Shown piece by piece: positions 7,370 through 16,913 of a stretch of DNA of 36,942 nucleotides (positions are counted from its first letter, which is position 1; each line of letters starts with the position of its first letter). Under the pieces are notes generated by a model, which searched no databases, had not been told where the DNA came from, and saw only the letters and a program-made list of their open reading frames with translations. This stretch comes from Deltaproteobacteria bacterium (GTDB lineage: Bacteria > Myxococcota_A > UBA9160 > SMWR01): positions 1 to 36,942 of the forward strand of contig JAFDDG010000047.1 in the NCBI GenBank assembly GCA_019310965.1, in the 5' to 3' direction. The translations under genes and the position numbers were made by a program.

Positions 7370-10300
7370 TCAGCCTCCCTCCGCCGAGTCGCTGCCCGGC
7401 CCTTTTGGGGCGGCCTCAGAACCGGAGCCGCTGAGGTAGCGATCCACGATCACGAAGAGCGCCGGCACCAGCAGCACACCGACCACCGTCGCAACCAGCA
7501 TCCCGCTGAACACGGTCACGCCCATCACCTTGCGGGCCTCGGCGCCGGCGCCGCTCGCCACCAGCAGCGGCAGCACGCCGAGGATGAACGAGAATGCGGT
7601 CATCAGAATCGGCCGGAAGCGCAGCCGCGCCGCTTCGACTGCCGCGTCGTAGGCGCTCCTGCCCTTTTCGCGCTCGACCTTGGCAAACTCCACGATGAGG
7701 ATGGCGTTCTTCGCCGCGAGGCCGATCAACATGACGAGACCGATCTGCGCGAAGACGTTGTTGACGTAGCTCTCGCTCAAGAGGCGCGCGAGCAAGAGCC
7801 CGCCCATTGCGCCGAAGACGGCGATCGGTGTACCGAGCAAGACCGAGAGAGGCAGGGACCAGCTCTCGTACTGCGCGGCTAGAATCAGGAAGACGAAGAC
7901 CAGCGCCATTACGAAGACGAGCCCGCCGCTCCCCTCGGCCGCCTTCTCCTGGTAGGACATGGCATTCCACGCGTAGGACATGTCGGGCGGCAGCACCTCG
8001 TCGGCGACCTCGCCGAGCACCGCCAGCGCCTGCGACGAGCTGTAGCCGGCGGCGGGCTGGCCCGAGACCTCGGCAGAGCGGAAAAGGTTGAAGCGATTCG
8101 TGTACTCCGGCCCGGCCGTGCGGCTCACGCTCACCAGCGTCGAGAGCGGCACCATGCCGCCCTCCGCATTGCGCACGTAGAAGAAGCGCAGAGCGTCCGA
8201 GTCTGCCCGATACTCCGGTTCCGCCTGCACGTACACCTTGTAGAGGCGCCCGAAGCGGTTGAAGTCGTTCACGTAGGCACCGCCGAGGAACGCGCCGATG
8301 GTGATGTTCAGCTCATCGAGCGAAACGCCCAGCTTGAGCGCCTTGGCGTCGTCGATGTCGAGGAAGACCTGCGGGGCACTGGCGCTGAACAGGCTATTGG
8401 CCGTCATGATCTCGGGCCGTTGCGCGGCGGCCTCGGAGAAGCGCTTCACCTGTTCGGCCAGGTAGGTCGGATCGTTGCCGCTGCGGTCCTGGATCATCAT
8501 GGAGAAGCCCGAGCCCGTGCCGAGGCCCGGGATGGCCGGCGGACCGAAGGCAAAGGCGATGCCGCCCTGAAGCTGCTGCGCGAATGCCACATTCAGGCGG
8601 CGCACCACGCTGGTGGCGTGGTCATCACCATCGGAGCGCTCGTCCCAGCTCTTCAGCTGGATGAACACGAAGCCAGCGTTCGACTGGATCGTGCCGGTGA
8701 GCATGCTGTAGCCTGCGATGGCGGTGGCATTCTCCACCGCGGAGATGCTGCCGACGATCCGCTCGACGTCGCGCATGACCTCATCGGTGCGCTGCAGCGA
8801 AGAGGCATCCGGCAGCATGAACGCCGCCATCACGTAGCCCTGGTCTTCCTCGGGGACGAAGCCCGCCGGCACCAGTCGGAAGAGCAGCACCACCCCGACG
8901 ACCAGCGCCGCGAGCAACAGGCCCGCCCGGCCGAGGTGGCTCGCAAAGAACTCCGTCAGCGCCATGAAGCGCACCGTCAGCTTCTCGAAGCCGCGGTTGA
9001 ACGCGGCGAAGAACTTGTCGAAGCGGCTCTTTTTCTCGCCCGGCGGCTTCAGCAGCGTCGCGGCCAGTGCCGGGCTCAGCGTCAGGGCGTTGATCGACGA
9101 GATGGCGACCGAGATCGCGATCGTGATGGCGAACTGCTGGTAGAGGCGCCCGGTGATCCCCGCCATCGCCGCCACCGGCACGAAGACCGCGATCAAGGTG
9201 AGCGACGTCGCGACGATCGGCCCCGAGACCTCATGCATCGCTTCCACGGTCGCCTCGCGGGCCGACATGCCGTCTTCCATCTTGCGGGCGACGGCCTCGA
9301 CCACGACGATGGCATCGTCCACCACGGTGCCGATCGCCAGCACCAGGCCCAGCAGCGAAAGTGTATTGATCGAGAAGCCCAGCAGCGGGAAGACGGCGAA
9401 GGTTCCGATCAACGAGACCGGCACGGTGAGCGTCGGAATCAACGTGGCGCGGAAATTCTGCAGGAAGATGAAGACCACGAGGACGACGAGCGCCACCGCC
9501 TGGAAGAGCGTGATGACGATCTCGCGAATGCCGGCCGTGATCGGCAGCGTCGTGTCGAGCGAGACGACGTACTCGACGTCGTCCGGGAAGCGCTCTGCGA
9601 GCGACTCCATGGCTGCGAAGACCGCCGCCGCCACCTCGAGGCCATTGGCGTCGGGCAGCTGGAAGACCTGCACCAGCGCTGTCGGCCGCCGGTCCGTCCG
9701 CGCGCTGATCAGGTAATTCTGCGCGCCCAGCTCGATGTCCGCGACATCGCGCAGCAGCACCTGCGAGCCATCGGGGTTCGAGCGGACGACGACTGAGCCG
9801 AACTGCTCGGGCGTCTCGAAGCGCCCAGCCGTCTGCACCGTGTAAGTGAACTCGGTGCCCTCGGGCGCCGGCGGACCGCCGATCTGACCGGCCGGCACCA
9901 ACACGTTCTGCTGCTGGATCGCGCGCTGGAGGTCGGAGACGGTGAGGTTCAGCTTTGCGAGCTGATCGGGGCGCACCCAGACGCGCATCGCGTACTCGGT
10001 GATGCTGCCACCGAGCACCTCCGCCAGGCCGACCCCGCGGATTCGCGCCAGCTCGTCGATGATGTTGATCGTCGCGTAGTTCGTGAGGAACTGCTCGTCG
10101 TAGGTTTCGTTCGGCGAGACGACGGAGAGGAGCAGGAGCGGAAACGAGAGCTTCTTCTTGACCGTGACGCCCTGGCGTTTCACTTCTTCGGGCAGCAGAG
10201 CCTGCGCCTCGGAGACCCGGTTCTGGGTCAGGACGTTCGCCATGTCGAGGTCGGTGCCGACCTCGAACGACACTTCCAGCGACATGCGCCCGTCACTCGA

Positions 10301-10546
10301 ATTGACGGACTTCATGTAGAGCATGTCTTCGACGCCGTTCACCTTCTGCTCGACGGCGGAGGCGACGGACTGCTCCACGTTGGTGGCGCTGGCGCCCGTG
10401 TAGGTGGCGGAAACCGTCACCATCGGCGGCGTGATCTCGGGGTACTGCGCGACCGGCAGCGCCTGCAGCGCGACCAGGCCCACGATCATGATGACGATCG
10501 CGATCACCATGGCCACGATCGGACGTCGTACGAAGAACTCCGCCAA
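7370..10546 (-). CDS. RND multidrug efflux pump, inner membrane (AcrB/MexB-like, HAE1)
   Basis: The 1058-residue transporter begins MAEFFVRRPIVAMVIAI and has the HAE1 layout: TM1, a large periplasmic loop, TM2-6, a second loop and TM7-12. The proton relay is intact, with D410 and D411 in GTVVDDAIVVVE (TM4) and the partner lysine in GLAAKNAILIVEFAK (TM10). GFVPEEDQGY opens the second loop, as in AcrB. The hydrophobic-amphiphilic branch expels dyes, detergents, bile salts and antibiotics rather than metals. The gene sits three bases after the adaptor stop and four before the channel start. No TetR or MarR regulator lies beside the operon, which is unusual for drug pumps, so substrate and control cannot be predicted. 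Confidence 0.97.
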   Translation of the reverse strand: MAEFFVRRPIVAMVIAIVIMIVGLVALQALPVAQYPEITPPMVTVSATYTGASATNVEQSVASAVEQKVNGVEDMLYMKSVNSSDGRMSLEVSFEVGTDLDMANVLTQNRVSEAQALLPEEVKRQGVTVKKKLSFPLLLLSVVSPNETYDEQFLTNYATINIIDELARIRGVGLAEVLGGSITEYAMRVWVRPDQLAKLNLTVSDLQRAIQQQNVLVPAGQIGGPPAPEGTEFTYTVQTAGRFETPEQFGSVVVRSNPDGSQVLLRDVADIELGAQNYLISARTDRRPTALVQVFQLPDANGLEVAAAVFAAMESLAERFPDDVEYVVSLDTTLPITAGIREIVITLFQAVALVVLVVFIFLQNFRATLIPTLTVPVSLIGTFAVFPLLGFSINTLSLLGLVLAIGTVVDDAIVVVEAVARKMEDGMSAREATVEAMHEVSGPIVATSLTLIAVFVPVAAMAGITGRLYQQFAITIAISVAISSINALTLSPALAATLLKPPGEKKSRFDKFFAAFNRGFEKLTVRFMALTEFFASHLGRAGLLLAALVVGVVLLFRLVPAGFVPEEDQGYVMAAFMLPDASSLQRTDEVMRDVERIVGSISAVENATAIAGYSMLTGTIQSNAGFVFIQLKSWDERSDGDDHATSVVRRLNVAFAQQLQGGIAFAFGPPAIPGLGTGSGFSMMIQDRSGNDPTYLAEQVKRFSEAAAQRPEIMTANSLFSASAPQVFLDIDDAKALKLGVSLDELNITIGAFLGGAYVNDFNRFGRLYKVYVQAEPEYRADSDALRFFYVRNAEGGMVPLSTLVSVSRTAGPEYTNRFNLFRSAEVSGQPAAGYSSSQALAVLGEVADEVLPPDMSYAWNAMSYQEKAAEGSGGLVFVMALVFVFLILAAQYESWSLPLSVLLGTPIAVFGAMGGLLLARLLSESYVNNVFAQIGLVMLIGLAAKNAILIVEFAKVEREKGRSAYDAAVEAARLRFRPILMTAFSFILGVLPLLVASGAGAEARKVMGVTVFSGMLVATVVGVLLVPALFVIVDRYLSGSGSEAAPKGPGSDSAEGG

Positions 10547-10549
10547 GCG

Positions 10550-11776
10550 TCAGGCCCCGGCGGCTTCCGTGGCGGCCTCGTCGGCCTCGGGCGGTCGCAC
10601 CACGGCCCCTGACTCGTCGAGCTCTACCATCACGGGCTCGACCGTCATCCCGGCGCGCAGCCGCATCACGTCGAGGGCGATGCGTTCGCCCGCCTTCAGC
10701 CCGGAGTCGACGAGCTGCAACCGCTCGATCTTCCTGCCGAGCTCCACATCGCGCAGCTCGACCTTGCCATCGTCAGCGACGACGTACACGCGGAAACGAC
10801 CCTGCAGCTCGCTGACGGCGCGCTGCGGGACGAGCAGGGCGTTGCGTCGCGTCTCTGCCACCGCGCGCAGGCGCGCAAACTGGCCAGCCAAGACGAGCCC
10901 GTCCGGGTTCGGGAAATCCGCCTCCAGCGTGAACGTGCCGGTCCGCGGATCGATGGCCGCGTCGGTCGCCACGGTTCTGCCGCGATGCTCGTGCACACTG
11001 CCGTCGGCCAGGATCAACTCGATGCCGGGCCCTTCGGCCGACTCACCGCCATCCTTGTCACGAGTGCGAAAGATATGGCGGGCGAGCACCAGATAGCGAC
11101 GCTCGTCGATCGAGAAACGCACGCGAATCGGGTCGGTGCGCGAAACGAAGTTCAGCACCACGGGGTTCGGCTCCCTGCCGACGAACTCGCCAACCCGCGC
11201 CTCCGAGATCCCGATGCGGCCATCGATGGGCGCCGCGATCTTCGTGTAGCCGCGCTCGATCTTCGCGAGCTTGAGCCGAGCGGCGGCCGCCTGCAGGGCC
11301 GCGCGCGCCGCATCCCGTTGGGCAGTCGCGCCATCGAGCATCGTCCGGCTGACGGCACCCATCTCGGCCAGCGGCTGAATGCGATCGAGATCGGCCTTGG
11401 CCTTGGCGAGCATGGTGCGCGCCTCGGCCAGGTAGGCCTGCGCCTCTATCACCCGCGACTCGAAAGGGCTCGGATCGATCGTGTAGAGCGGATCACCCTC
11501 CTCAACCTCACGCCCCTCACTGAAGTGCATGCCCTGGATCACGCCCTCCACCCGGGCGCGCACGGGGATGTCCGCAGAGCCCCGAGTCTCGCCGACCAGC
11601 TCGAGCACGATCGGCTGATCGCGCTGGATGACGTCGACCGTCTGGATCCTGGGAGGACCCGGCGGCGGCGCTGGCTCCGAGCAACCGGCGACGGCCGCCA
11701 GGAACGCGAGCAGCCCGACAAGAACGGGGGCCACCCGAGCCTTTCGCCACCACGACCCACGAGACTCAATGGCCAT
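10550..11776 (-). CDS. RND periplasmic adaptor lipoprotein (AcrA/MexA-like)
   Basis: The 408-residue membrane-fusion protein has a signal peptide ending LAAVAGC, so Cys32 is probably lipidated and anchors it to the inner membrane as in MexA. It has split lipoyl half-motifs: VRARVEGVIQGMHFSEGREVEEGDPLY-type before the helical hairpin, and KIAAPIDGRIGISEARVGEFV after it. A beta-barrel domain (DPIRVRFSIDERRYL) and a membrane-proximal domain (GLKAGERIALD) follow. The hairpin spans about residues 105-165 and docks to the TolC-type channel. It is the first gene of the operon. The 172-bp divergent gap to the DUF3604 gene must carry promoters for both directions. The C-terminal 20 residues are Ala/Glu-rich and not conserved. 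Confidence 0.96.
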   Translation of the reverse strand: MAIESRGSWWRKARVAPVLVGLLAFLAAVAGCSEPAPPPGPPRIQTVDVIQRDQPIVLELVGETRGSADIPVRARVEGVIQGMHFSEGREVEEGDPLYTIDPSPFESRVIEAQAYLAEARTMLAKAKADLDRIQPLAEMGAVSRTMLDGATAQRDAARAALQAAAARLKLAKIERGYTKIAAPIDGRIGISEARVGEFVGREPNPVVLNFVSRTDPIRVRFSIDERRYLVLARHIFRTRDKDGGESAEGPGIELILADGSVHEHRGRTVATDAAIDPRTGTFTLEADFPNPDGLVLAGQFARLRAVAETRRNALLVPQRAVSELQGRFRVYVVADDGKVELRDVELGRKIERLQLVDSGLKAGERIALDVMRLRAGMTVEPVMVELDESGAVVRPPEADEAATEAAGA

Positions 11777-11948
11777 GCACGCACACCTCTCGCAAAGCAG
11801 GCCGCACCAGCATAGCGGCAGGCCGCGGGGCCGGCCTTCCCTTCAAATCCGACACGCAGACCGATGGGCAGCCGCCCGAATGCCGCAGAATTCGAGGCGC
11901 CGCGGTAGTCTTGCAGCTTCCAATGAGATGACTGAATCGGAGTGCCTG

Positions 11949-13943
11949 GTGTCACAAGTCAGAATCTCTGCACCGCTTTCCATCCTGCTCCTCGCGCTGG
12001 CGAGCGGTCCCGCGGCGGGACAAGATGAAGCTCGCCCCGCTCGCTCGCGCCCCTATGCGATGACCGAGCAACGCGAACCCTGCGCGGATTACGATCCGCT
12101 CAAGAAGCCCTTGTTTGGCGATACTCATGTTCACACCGCCTACTCCTTCGATGCGAACTCCCAGGACACGCGCAACACTCCGGATGACGCCTACCGATTC
12201 GCCAAGGGTGAGCGCATGGGCATTCAACCCTACGACGACGACAACCCGCAACGCTTCATCCAGCTGGACCGGCCACTCGACTTCGTCGCCCTCAGCGACC
12301 ACGCGGCATTGCTCGGCGAAGTGCACCTGTGCACGACTCCCGGCAGCTGGACCTATTGGCACCCGATCTGCGTGGTTCACCGGTCTTCTACGAATCTCTC
12401 GATGTTGTTGCTCGGAGGTCGAGCGCTGGGCTTCCGCAGCCGCTGGGGCTTCTGTGGGGACCAGGGCGAGTATTGCCTGGAGCAGGCGGGCAGCATCTGG
12501 CGGGAAATCCAACGCGCAGCTGAAGATGCCTACGATCGCAGCGCCGCCTGCGAATTCACCAGCTTCGTCGGCTACGAGTGGACGGCGAGCCTGGACGACG
12601 GAAAGAATCTCCACCGCAACGTGGTCTTCCGCAACGAGCACGTGCCTCCGCTGCCGACGAGTTGGATCGATACCCCGTCCGCGCACGAGCTGTGGGAGCA
12701 TCTCGAAGGCGATTGCATGAACGGCGGCCAGGGGTGTGACGTCCTGACGATTCCGCACAACTCGAACATCAGCGGAGGCCTGATGTTCGAGTCGGCAAAG
12801 CTCGAGAGCTCGGAGACCCCGCTTCCCGTGGTCGATGCGGCGGAAGCGCGCCGGCGTCAGCGCATGGAGCCCATCGTCGAGATCATGCAGCACAAGGGTT
12901 CATCCGAGTGCGACGTGGCGGCGGGCTGGTCGAACGACGAGTCCTGCAGCTTTGAGACGCTTCCCTATGACAGTTTCGGCGGAGGGCGACCATCCATCTT
13001 CACCGAGGAGCCGCGGCTGCCCGATGCGAACAACTTCGTGATCTGGGCCCTCACCGAAGGCTTGCGTCAGCAGCAAGGTCTGGGAGTGAACGGGCTCAAA
13101 TACGGAATCATCGCCTCGACCGATACGCACATCGCAGCACCGGGGCTCACGGCGGAAACCGCGGAACATCCCGGTCACGGTGGCTTCGGCAAGGGGGAGG
13201 GAGCGGAGAGCATCGAGGACTTCGCAGACAACATCGAGTTCGGTCCCGGCGGCCTCGCCGTCGTGTGGGCCGAAGAGAACACGCGCGATGCGATCTTCGA
13301 AGCCATGCTCCGGCGCGAGACCTACGGCACCAGCGGCACCCGCCCGATCGTGCGCTTCTTCGGGGGGTGGAACTATCCCGAAGATCTCTGCGAGAGCCGG
13401 GACCTGGTCGCCAGGGGCTATGCCGGCGGTGTCCCGATGGGGGGCGATCTTCCGCCCGCAGCGTCCTCCGGGAGCACACCGCGCTTCATCGTTTCCGCCG
13501 TCGCGGACCCGGGCTCGGCGACCCTCTCGGGCCTGCCGCTACAGCGAATTCAGATCGTGAAGGGTTGGCTCGAAGGCGGTGAGCACCGGGAAGAGGTCTT
13601 CAAAGTCGCGGGCGGGGACAACGGAGCGAGCGTGGACCTCACGACCTGCGAACCCAAGGGAGCGGGCGCCGACAGTCTGTGCAACGTCTGGACGGATCCA
13701 GATTTCGATTCGACTTCCCCCGCCTTCTACTATGCCAGGGTCTTCGAGAACCCCTCCTGTCGCTGGAGTCAATACACGTGCAACGCCGCCGGCGTCGACT
13801 GCAGCGATCCCGCTTCGGTGCCGGAGGGGCTCGCGGCCTGCTGCGCCGAAAGCCACAAGGCGCAGATCCAGGAGCGCGCGTGGACCTCGCCCATCTGGTA
13901 CACCCCCCCGAGTTCGCTCCTCTCGGCCCTCGAGTCGGAGTAG
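11949..13943 (+). CDS. Secreted DUF3604 protein, PHP-like hydrolase
   Basis: The 664-residue protein has a signal peptide SQVRISAPLSILLLALASGP ending AAGQ. GTG at 11949 has GGAG six bases upstream; an ATG at 11928 would add an acidic leader and lacks a ribosome site. The mature part has DUF3604 hallmarks: FGDTHVHTAYSFDA (metal HxH), DFVALSDHA, VLTIPHNSN, GLKYGIIASTDTHIA and the closing RAWTSPIWY. These histidines and aspartates resemble the PHP phosphoesterase site, but no member's reaction is known to me. The mature chain has 18 cysteines, including a C-terminal cluster SCRW/YTCN/VDCSDP/AACC, which predicts several disulfides and a periplasmic or extracellular location. It is convergent with the ABC-F gene, with nine bases between them. 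Confidence 0.9.
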   Translation: MSQVRISAPLSILLLALASGPAAGQDEARPARSRPYAMTEQREPCADYDPLKKPLFGDTHVHTAYSFDANSQDTRNTPDDAYRFAKGERMGIQPYDDDNPQRFIQLDRPLDFVALSDHAALLGEVHLCTTPGSWTYWHPICVVHRSSTNLSMLLLGGRALGFRSRWGFCGDQGEYCLEQAGSIWREIQRAAEDAYDRSAACEFTSFVGYEWTASLDDGKNLHRNVVFRNEHVPPLPTSWIDTPSAHELWEHLEGDCMNGGQGCDVLTIPHNSNISGGLMFESAKLESSETPLPVVDAAEARRRQRMEPIVEIMQHKGSSECDVAAGWSNDESCSFETLPYDSFGGGRPSIFTEEPRLPDANNFVIWALTEGLRQQQGLGVNGLKYGIIASTDTHIAAPGLTAETAEHPGHGGFGKGEGAESIEDFADNIEFGPGGLAVVWAEENTRDAIFEAMLRRETYGTSGTRPIVRFFGGWNYPEDLCESRDLVARGYAGGVPMGGDLPPAASSGSTPRFIVSAVADPGSATLSGLPLQRIQIVKGWLEGGEHREEVFKVAGGDNGASVDLTTCEPKGAGADSLCNVWTDPDFDSTSPAFYYARVFENPSCRWSQYTCNAAGVDCSDPASVPEGLAACCAESHKAQIQERAWTSPIWYTPPSSLLSALESE

Positions 13944-13952
13944 CCGGAGCCT

Positions 13953-15845
13953 CTAAAAGCCGTCGCGCAACGCTTCGAGCTCGGCCCAGCGAGCGTACGC
14001 GGCCTCGAGCTCGGCCGCGAGCGCGGCGACTCGCGCGTGGACACGAGCCTGCTCTGCCGCGTCGCTCTTGTAGAAGGCAGGCTGACTCAGACGCTCGATC
14101 AGCTCGCTGTGTTCGGTCTCGAGTGCTTCGATCCTTCCGGGCGTCTGCTCCAGCTCGCGCGCCGCCTTGAAGCCGAGCTTCGCGGGCTTCTTCTTCGGCG
14201 CCGCCACCGGCTTCGAGGCTCTGACCGACTTCGCCGTGGCCGCGGCCGACTTGGCGCGCTGGCGCAGCCAGTCGGAGTATCCGCCCACGTATTCCTGGAT
14301 GCGGCCGTCGCCCTCGAACACCAGCGTCGAGGTCACCACGTTGTCGAGAAAAGCACGGTCGTGTGAGACGAGCAGGAGCGTGCCGCGGTAGTCGATGAGG
14401 AGCTCCTCGAGCAGCTCGAGCGTCTCGATGTCGAGGTCGTTGGTCGGCTCGTCGAGGACGAGCAAGTTGGCGGGCTGCGCAAACAGGCGAGCGAGCAGCA
14501 CGCGGTTGTGCTCGCCGCCCGAGAGCGCCTTCATGGGTGTTCGCGCGCGATCGGGGCTGAACAGAAAGTCCTGGAGATAGCCGATCACATGGCGGCGCTG
14601 GCCCTGCACCTCGATGTACTCGCGGCCTTCTCCGAGGTTCTCGATCACGGTCTTCTCGAGATCGAGCGCGGCACGCAGCTGGTCGTAATAGGCGACCTCG
14701 AGCTTCGTGCCCAGCTGCACGCTACCGGAGCTCGGCGCCAGCTGGCCGAGCAGGAGCCGCAGAAGGGTGGTCTTGCCCGCACCGTTCGGCCCGACCAGGC
14801 CAATGCGATCGCCCCGCATGATGCGTTGCGAAAAGTCCCGCACGATCGGCGCGTCGCTCCCGCTCCAGGCGTATGAGACATTCCGTGCATCGGCCACGAG
14901 CTTGCCCGAGGCACGCCCCTCGTCGAGCGAGAGACGCACCTTGCCCTCGATCTCCCGCCGCTCCGCACGCTTCTCGCGCAGCGCGACCAGCGCGCGCACA
15001 CGGCCCTCGTTTCGCGTGCGGCGTGCCTTGATGCCCTGGCGAATCCAGACTTCCTCCTGCGCGAGCTTCTTGTCGAAGAGCGCGGCGTGGCGCGCCTCCT
15101 CTTCGAGTGCGGCCGCCTTCTTCGCCAGGAAGGTCGGATAGTCACCTGCCCACGAAGTGAGCACGCCGCGATCGAGCTCGACGATGCGGGTCGCGAGCCG
15201 CGTGAGCAATGCGCGATCGTGCGTCACGAAGAGCACGCCACCGCGCAGCTCGAGCAGCTGCTCTTCGAGCCACTGGATCACCTCGATGTCGAGATGGTTC
15301 GTGGGCTCGTCGAGCAGCAGGAGATCCGGATCGCTCACGAGCGCCTGCGCCAGAGCGACGCGCCGCCGCCAGCCGCCGGAGAGCGCACCGATGCGCGCAT
15401 CGGGAGGTAGCTCGAGACGCGCGAGCATGTGGTCGACGCGCTGCCCCAGGCTCCAGCCGTCGCAAGCCTCGATTTCGTGCTGCAGGGCCTCCATGCGCCT
15501 CAGCAGCGACTCGTCGCCGGCCACGGCGTGAGAGACGTGGTGGTACTCCGCGAGCAAGCGGCCGACGTCCGCGAGGCCTGCCGCCACGACATCGAAGACC
15601 GTGGCCTCCTCGCCGCCGGGAAGGTCCTGCGACAATCGAGCGATCGCGAGCCCCGGCTGCCGCCAGACCTCACCGGCATCGGGCACCACCGCGCCGTCCA
15701 CGATCTTCAACAACGTCGACTTGCCGGCGCCGTTGCGGCCGATCAGGCAGACCCGCTCCCCAGCATCGATCTGAAAGGTCGCCTGCTCGAGCAGGGCGTG
15801 CCGGCCGAAAGAAATCGATACGCGATCGAAGCTGAGCAGGGGCAT
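13953..15845 (-). CDS. uup: ABC-F family ATPase, Uup-like
   Basis: The 630-residue protein has two tandem ATPase domains and no membrane segment. Walker A motifs are GRNGAGKS and GPNGAGKT, signatures LSGGWRRR and LSGGEHNR, and Walker B motifs LLLLDEPTNHLDIE and LLVLDEPTNDLDIE. Each is followed by the switch histidine (VTHDRALL, VSHDRAFL). A charged linker (KKLAQEEVWIRQGIKARRTRN) precedes the second domain. A Lys-rich segment and a C-terminal coiled coil (about residues 550-630, ending ALRDGF) match the Uup nucleic-acid-binding tail. ABC-F proteins act on the ribosomal E site, and Uup also affects excision of transposons and 50S assembly. The symbol rests on the C-terminal domain and the linker; EttA and YheS lack this arrangement. 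Confidence 0.9.
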   Translation of the reverse strand: MPLLSFDRVSISFGRHALLEQATFQIDAGERVCLIGRNGAGKSTLLKIVDGAVVPDAGEVWRQPGLAIARLSQDLPGGEEATVFDVVAAGLADVGRLLAEYHHVSHAVAGDESLLRRMEALQHEIEACDGWSLGQRVDHMLARLELPPDARIGALSGGWRRRVALAQALVSDPDLLLLDEPTNHLDIEVIQWLEEQLLELRGGVLFVTHDRALLTRLATRIVELDRGVLTSWAGDYPTFLAKKAAALEEEARHAALFDKKLAQEEVWIRQGIKARRTRNEGRVRALVALREKRAERREIEGKVRLSLDEGRASGKLVADARNVSYAWSGSDAPIVRDFSQRIMRGDRIGLVGPNGAGKTTLLRLLLGQLAPSSGSVQLGTKLEVAYYDQLRAALDLEKTVIENLGEGREYIEVQGQRRHVIGYLQDFLFSPDRARTPMKALSGGEHNRVLLARLFAQPANLLVLDEPTNDLDIETLELLEELLIDYRGTLLLVSHDRAFLDNVVTSTLVFEGDGRIQEYVGGYSDWLRQRAKSAAATAKSVRASKPVAAPKKKPAKLGFKAARELEQTPGRIEALETEHSELIERLSQPAFYKSDAAEQARVHARVAALAAELEAAYARWAELEALRDGF

Positions 15846-16043
15846 GGGGGGCAGATCATAGGACGCCTGGGCTCGGTCTCACGCCCTGCCCTCTCCGAGA
15901 TGCCAGAGCGAGGCCGTGAGATCGACGATTCCCCAGACCGCGCCCGCTGCCGGCGGGAGGGCGGGAAACGCCCGGCTTGCCGACGCAAGATCGAACGTGG
16001 TGGTGCTTGCGCACTCGGCTAACATCAAGGCTGCGAGGTCCCC

Positions 16044-16736
16044 ATGATCGAACTGCACACCTTTCCCACCCCGAACAGCTTCAAAGTGAGCATTGCGCTG
16101 GAAGAGATGGAGCTTCCCTACGAGATCCACAGCGTGAACATCGCGCGCGGCGAACAGTTCGAGCCGAAGTTCCTGGCGATCTCGCCGAACAATCGCATCC
16201 CGGCGATCGTCGATCGCGACCCGATCGGCGGGGGCGAAGCCATCTCGCTCTTCGAGTCCGGGGCCATCCTCCAATACCTCGCCGAGAAGAGCGGGCGTTT
16301 CGTGCCCGGCGATCTTCGCGGCCGCCTCGCCTGCACGGAGTGGCTCTTCTGGCAGATGGCGGGCCTCGGCCCGATGGTCGGGCAAGCGGGGCATTTTCGG
16401 AATTACGCGCCCGAGAAAATCGAGTACGGCATCACGCGCTACACGAACGAAGCCGCGCGGCTCTACGGCGTGATGGACAAGCGACTCGCCGACCACGAGT
16501 TCCTGGCCGACGAGTACTCGATTGCCGACATGGCCTGCTGGCCCTGGATCGATTACCACGATCACCACGGTCAGAAGCTCGAGGACTTTCCGAATGTAGG
16601 GCGCTGGCACACGGCAATCGACGAGCGGCCCGGCACCCAGCGGGGCAAGGTCGCCGGCGCCGAGCTGGCGGCGGGCATGAGCCAGGGCCTCGACGAGGAA
16701 GCCAAGCGGATTCTCTTCGGACACGGCAAGAAGTAG
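16044..16736 (+). CDS. Glutathione S-transferase, YfcG/Nu-class-like
   Basis: The 230-residue protein has an N-terminal thioredoxin-like domain (LHTFPTPNSFKVSIALEEM; cis-Pro in NNRIPAIVD; ESGAILQYLAEK, the glutathione gamma-Glu site). An all-helical C-terminal domain follows with GLGPMVGQAGHF and DEYSIADMACWPW. The TPNSxKV start and GPMxGQxxHF are marks of the YfcG/Ure2p group. Those enzymes bind GSSG and reduce disulfides more than they conjugate xenobiotics; Thr and Asn near residues 9-11 replace the catalytic Ser or Tyr. GAGG lies five bases before ATG. The gene is divergent from the ABC-F gene and followed 177 bp later by an SDR gene, probably with its own promoter. Confidence 0.92.
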   Translation: MIELHTFPTPNSFKVSIALEEMELPYEIHSVNIARGEQFEPKFLAISPNNRIPAIVDRDPIGGGEAISLFESGAILQYLAEKSGRFVPGDLRGRLACTEWLFWQMAGLGPMVGQAGHFRNYAPEKIEYGITRYTNEAARLYGVMDKRLADHEFLADEYSIADMACWPWIDYHDHHGQKLEDFPNVGRWHTAIDERPGTQRGKVAGAELAAGMSQGLDEEAKRILFGHGKK

Positions 16737-16913
16737 GTACGCGCGGGGCGAGCGTCCTGCGCCGCAGATGACCCGGGAACCGCCCGTCACACCTTCCTTC
16801 ATCCTCGCCGCGGCTTCGCGTATGATGAGCCGGCCTCTGCACCATCGCTGTGGCCTCTGCCCGTCACGCGATTCGACCCAACCCACCGGAGATTCTCAAG
16901 AAGGAGCCCGAAA

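Noticed and set aside
5902-7434. A 510-codon plus-strand frame opposite the outer-membrane channel gene
   Set aside because: It reads as low-complexity Arg/Gln/Leu-rich sequence with no domain, while the minus strand carries a complete efflux channel with RRPDI and a lipobox.
11628-11948. N-terminal extension of the DUF3604 gene
   Set aside because: It overlaps the adaptor gene and its promoter region and would place the signal peptide internally.
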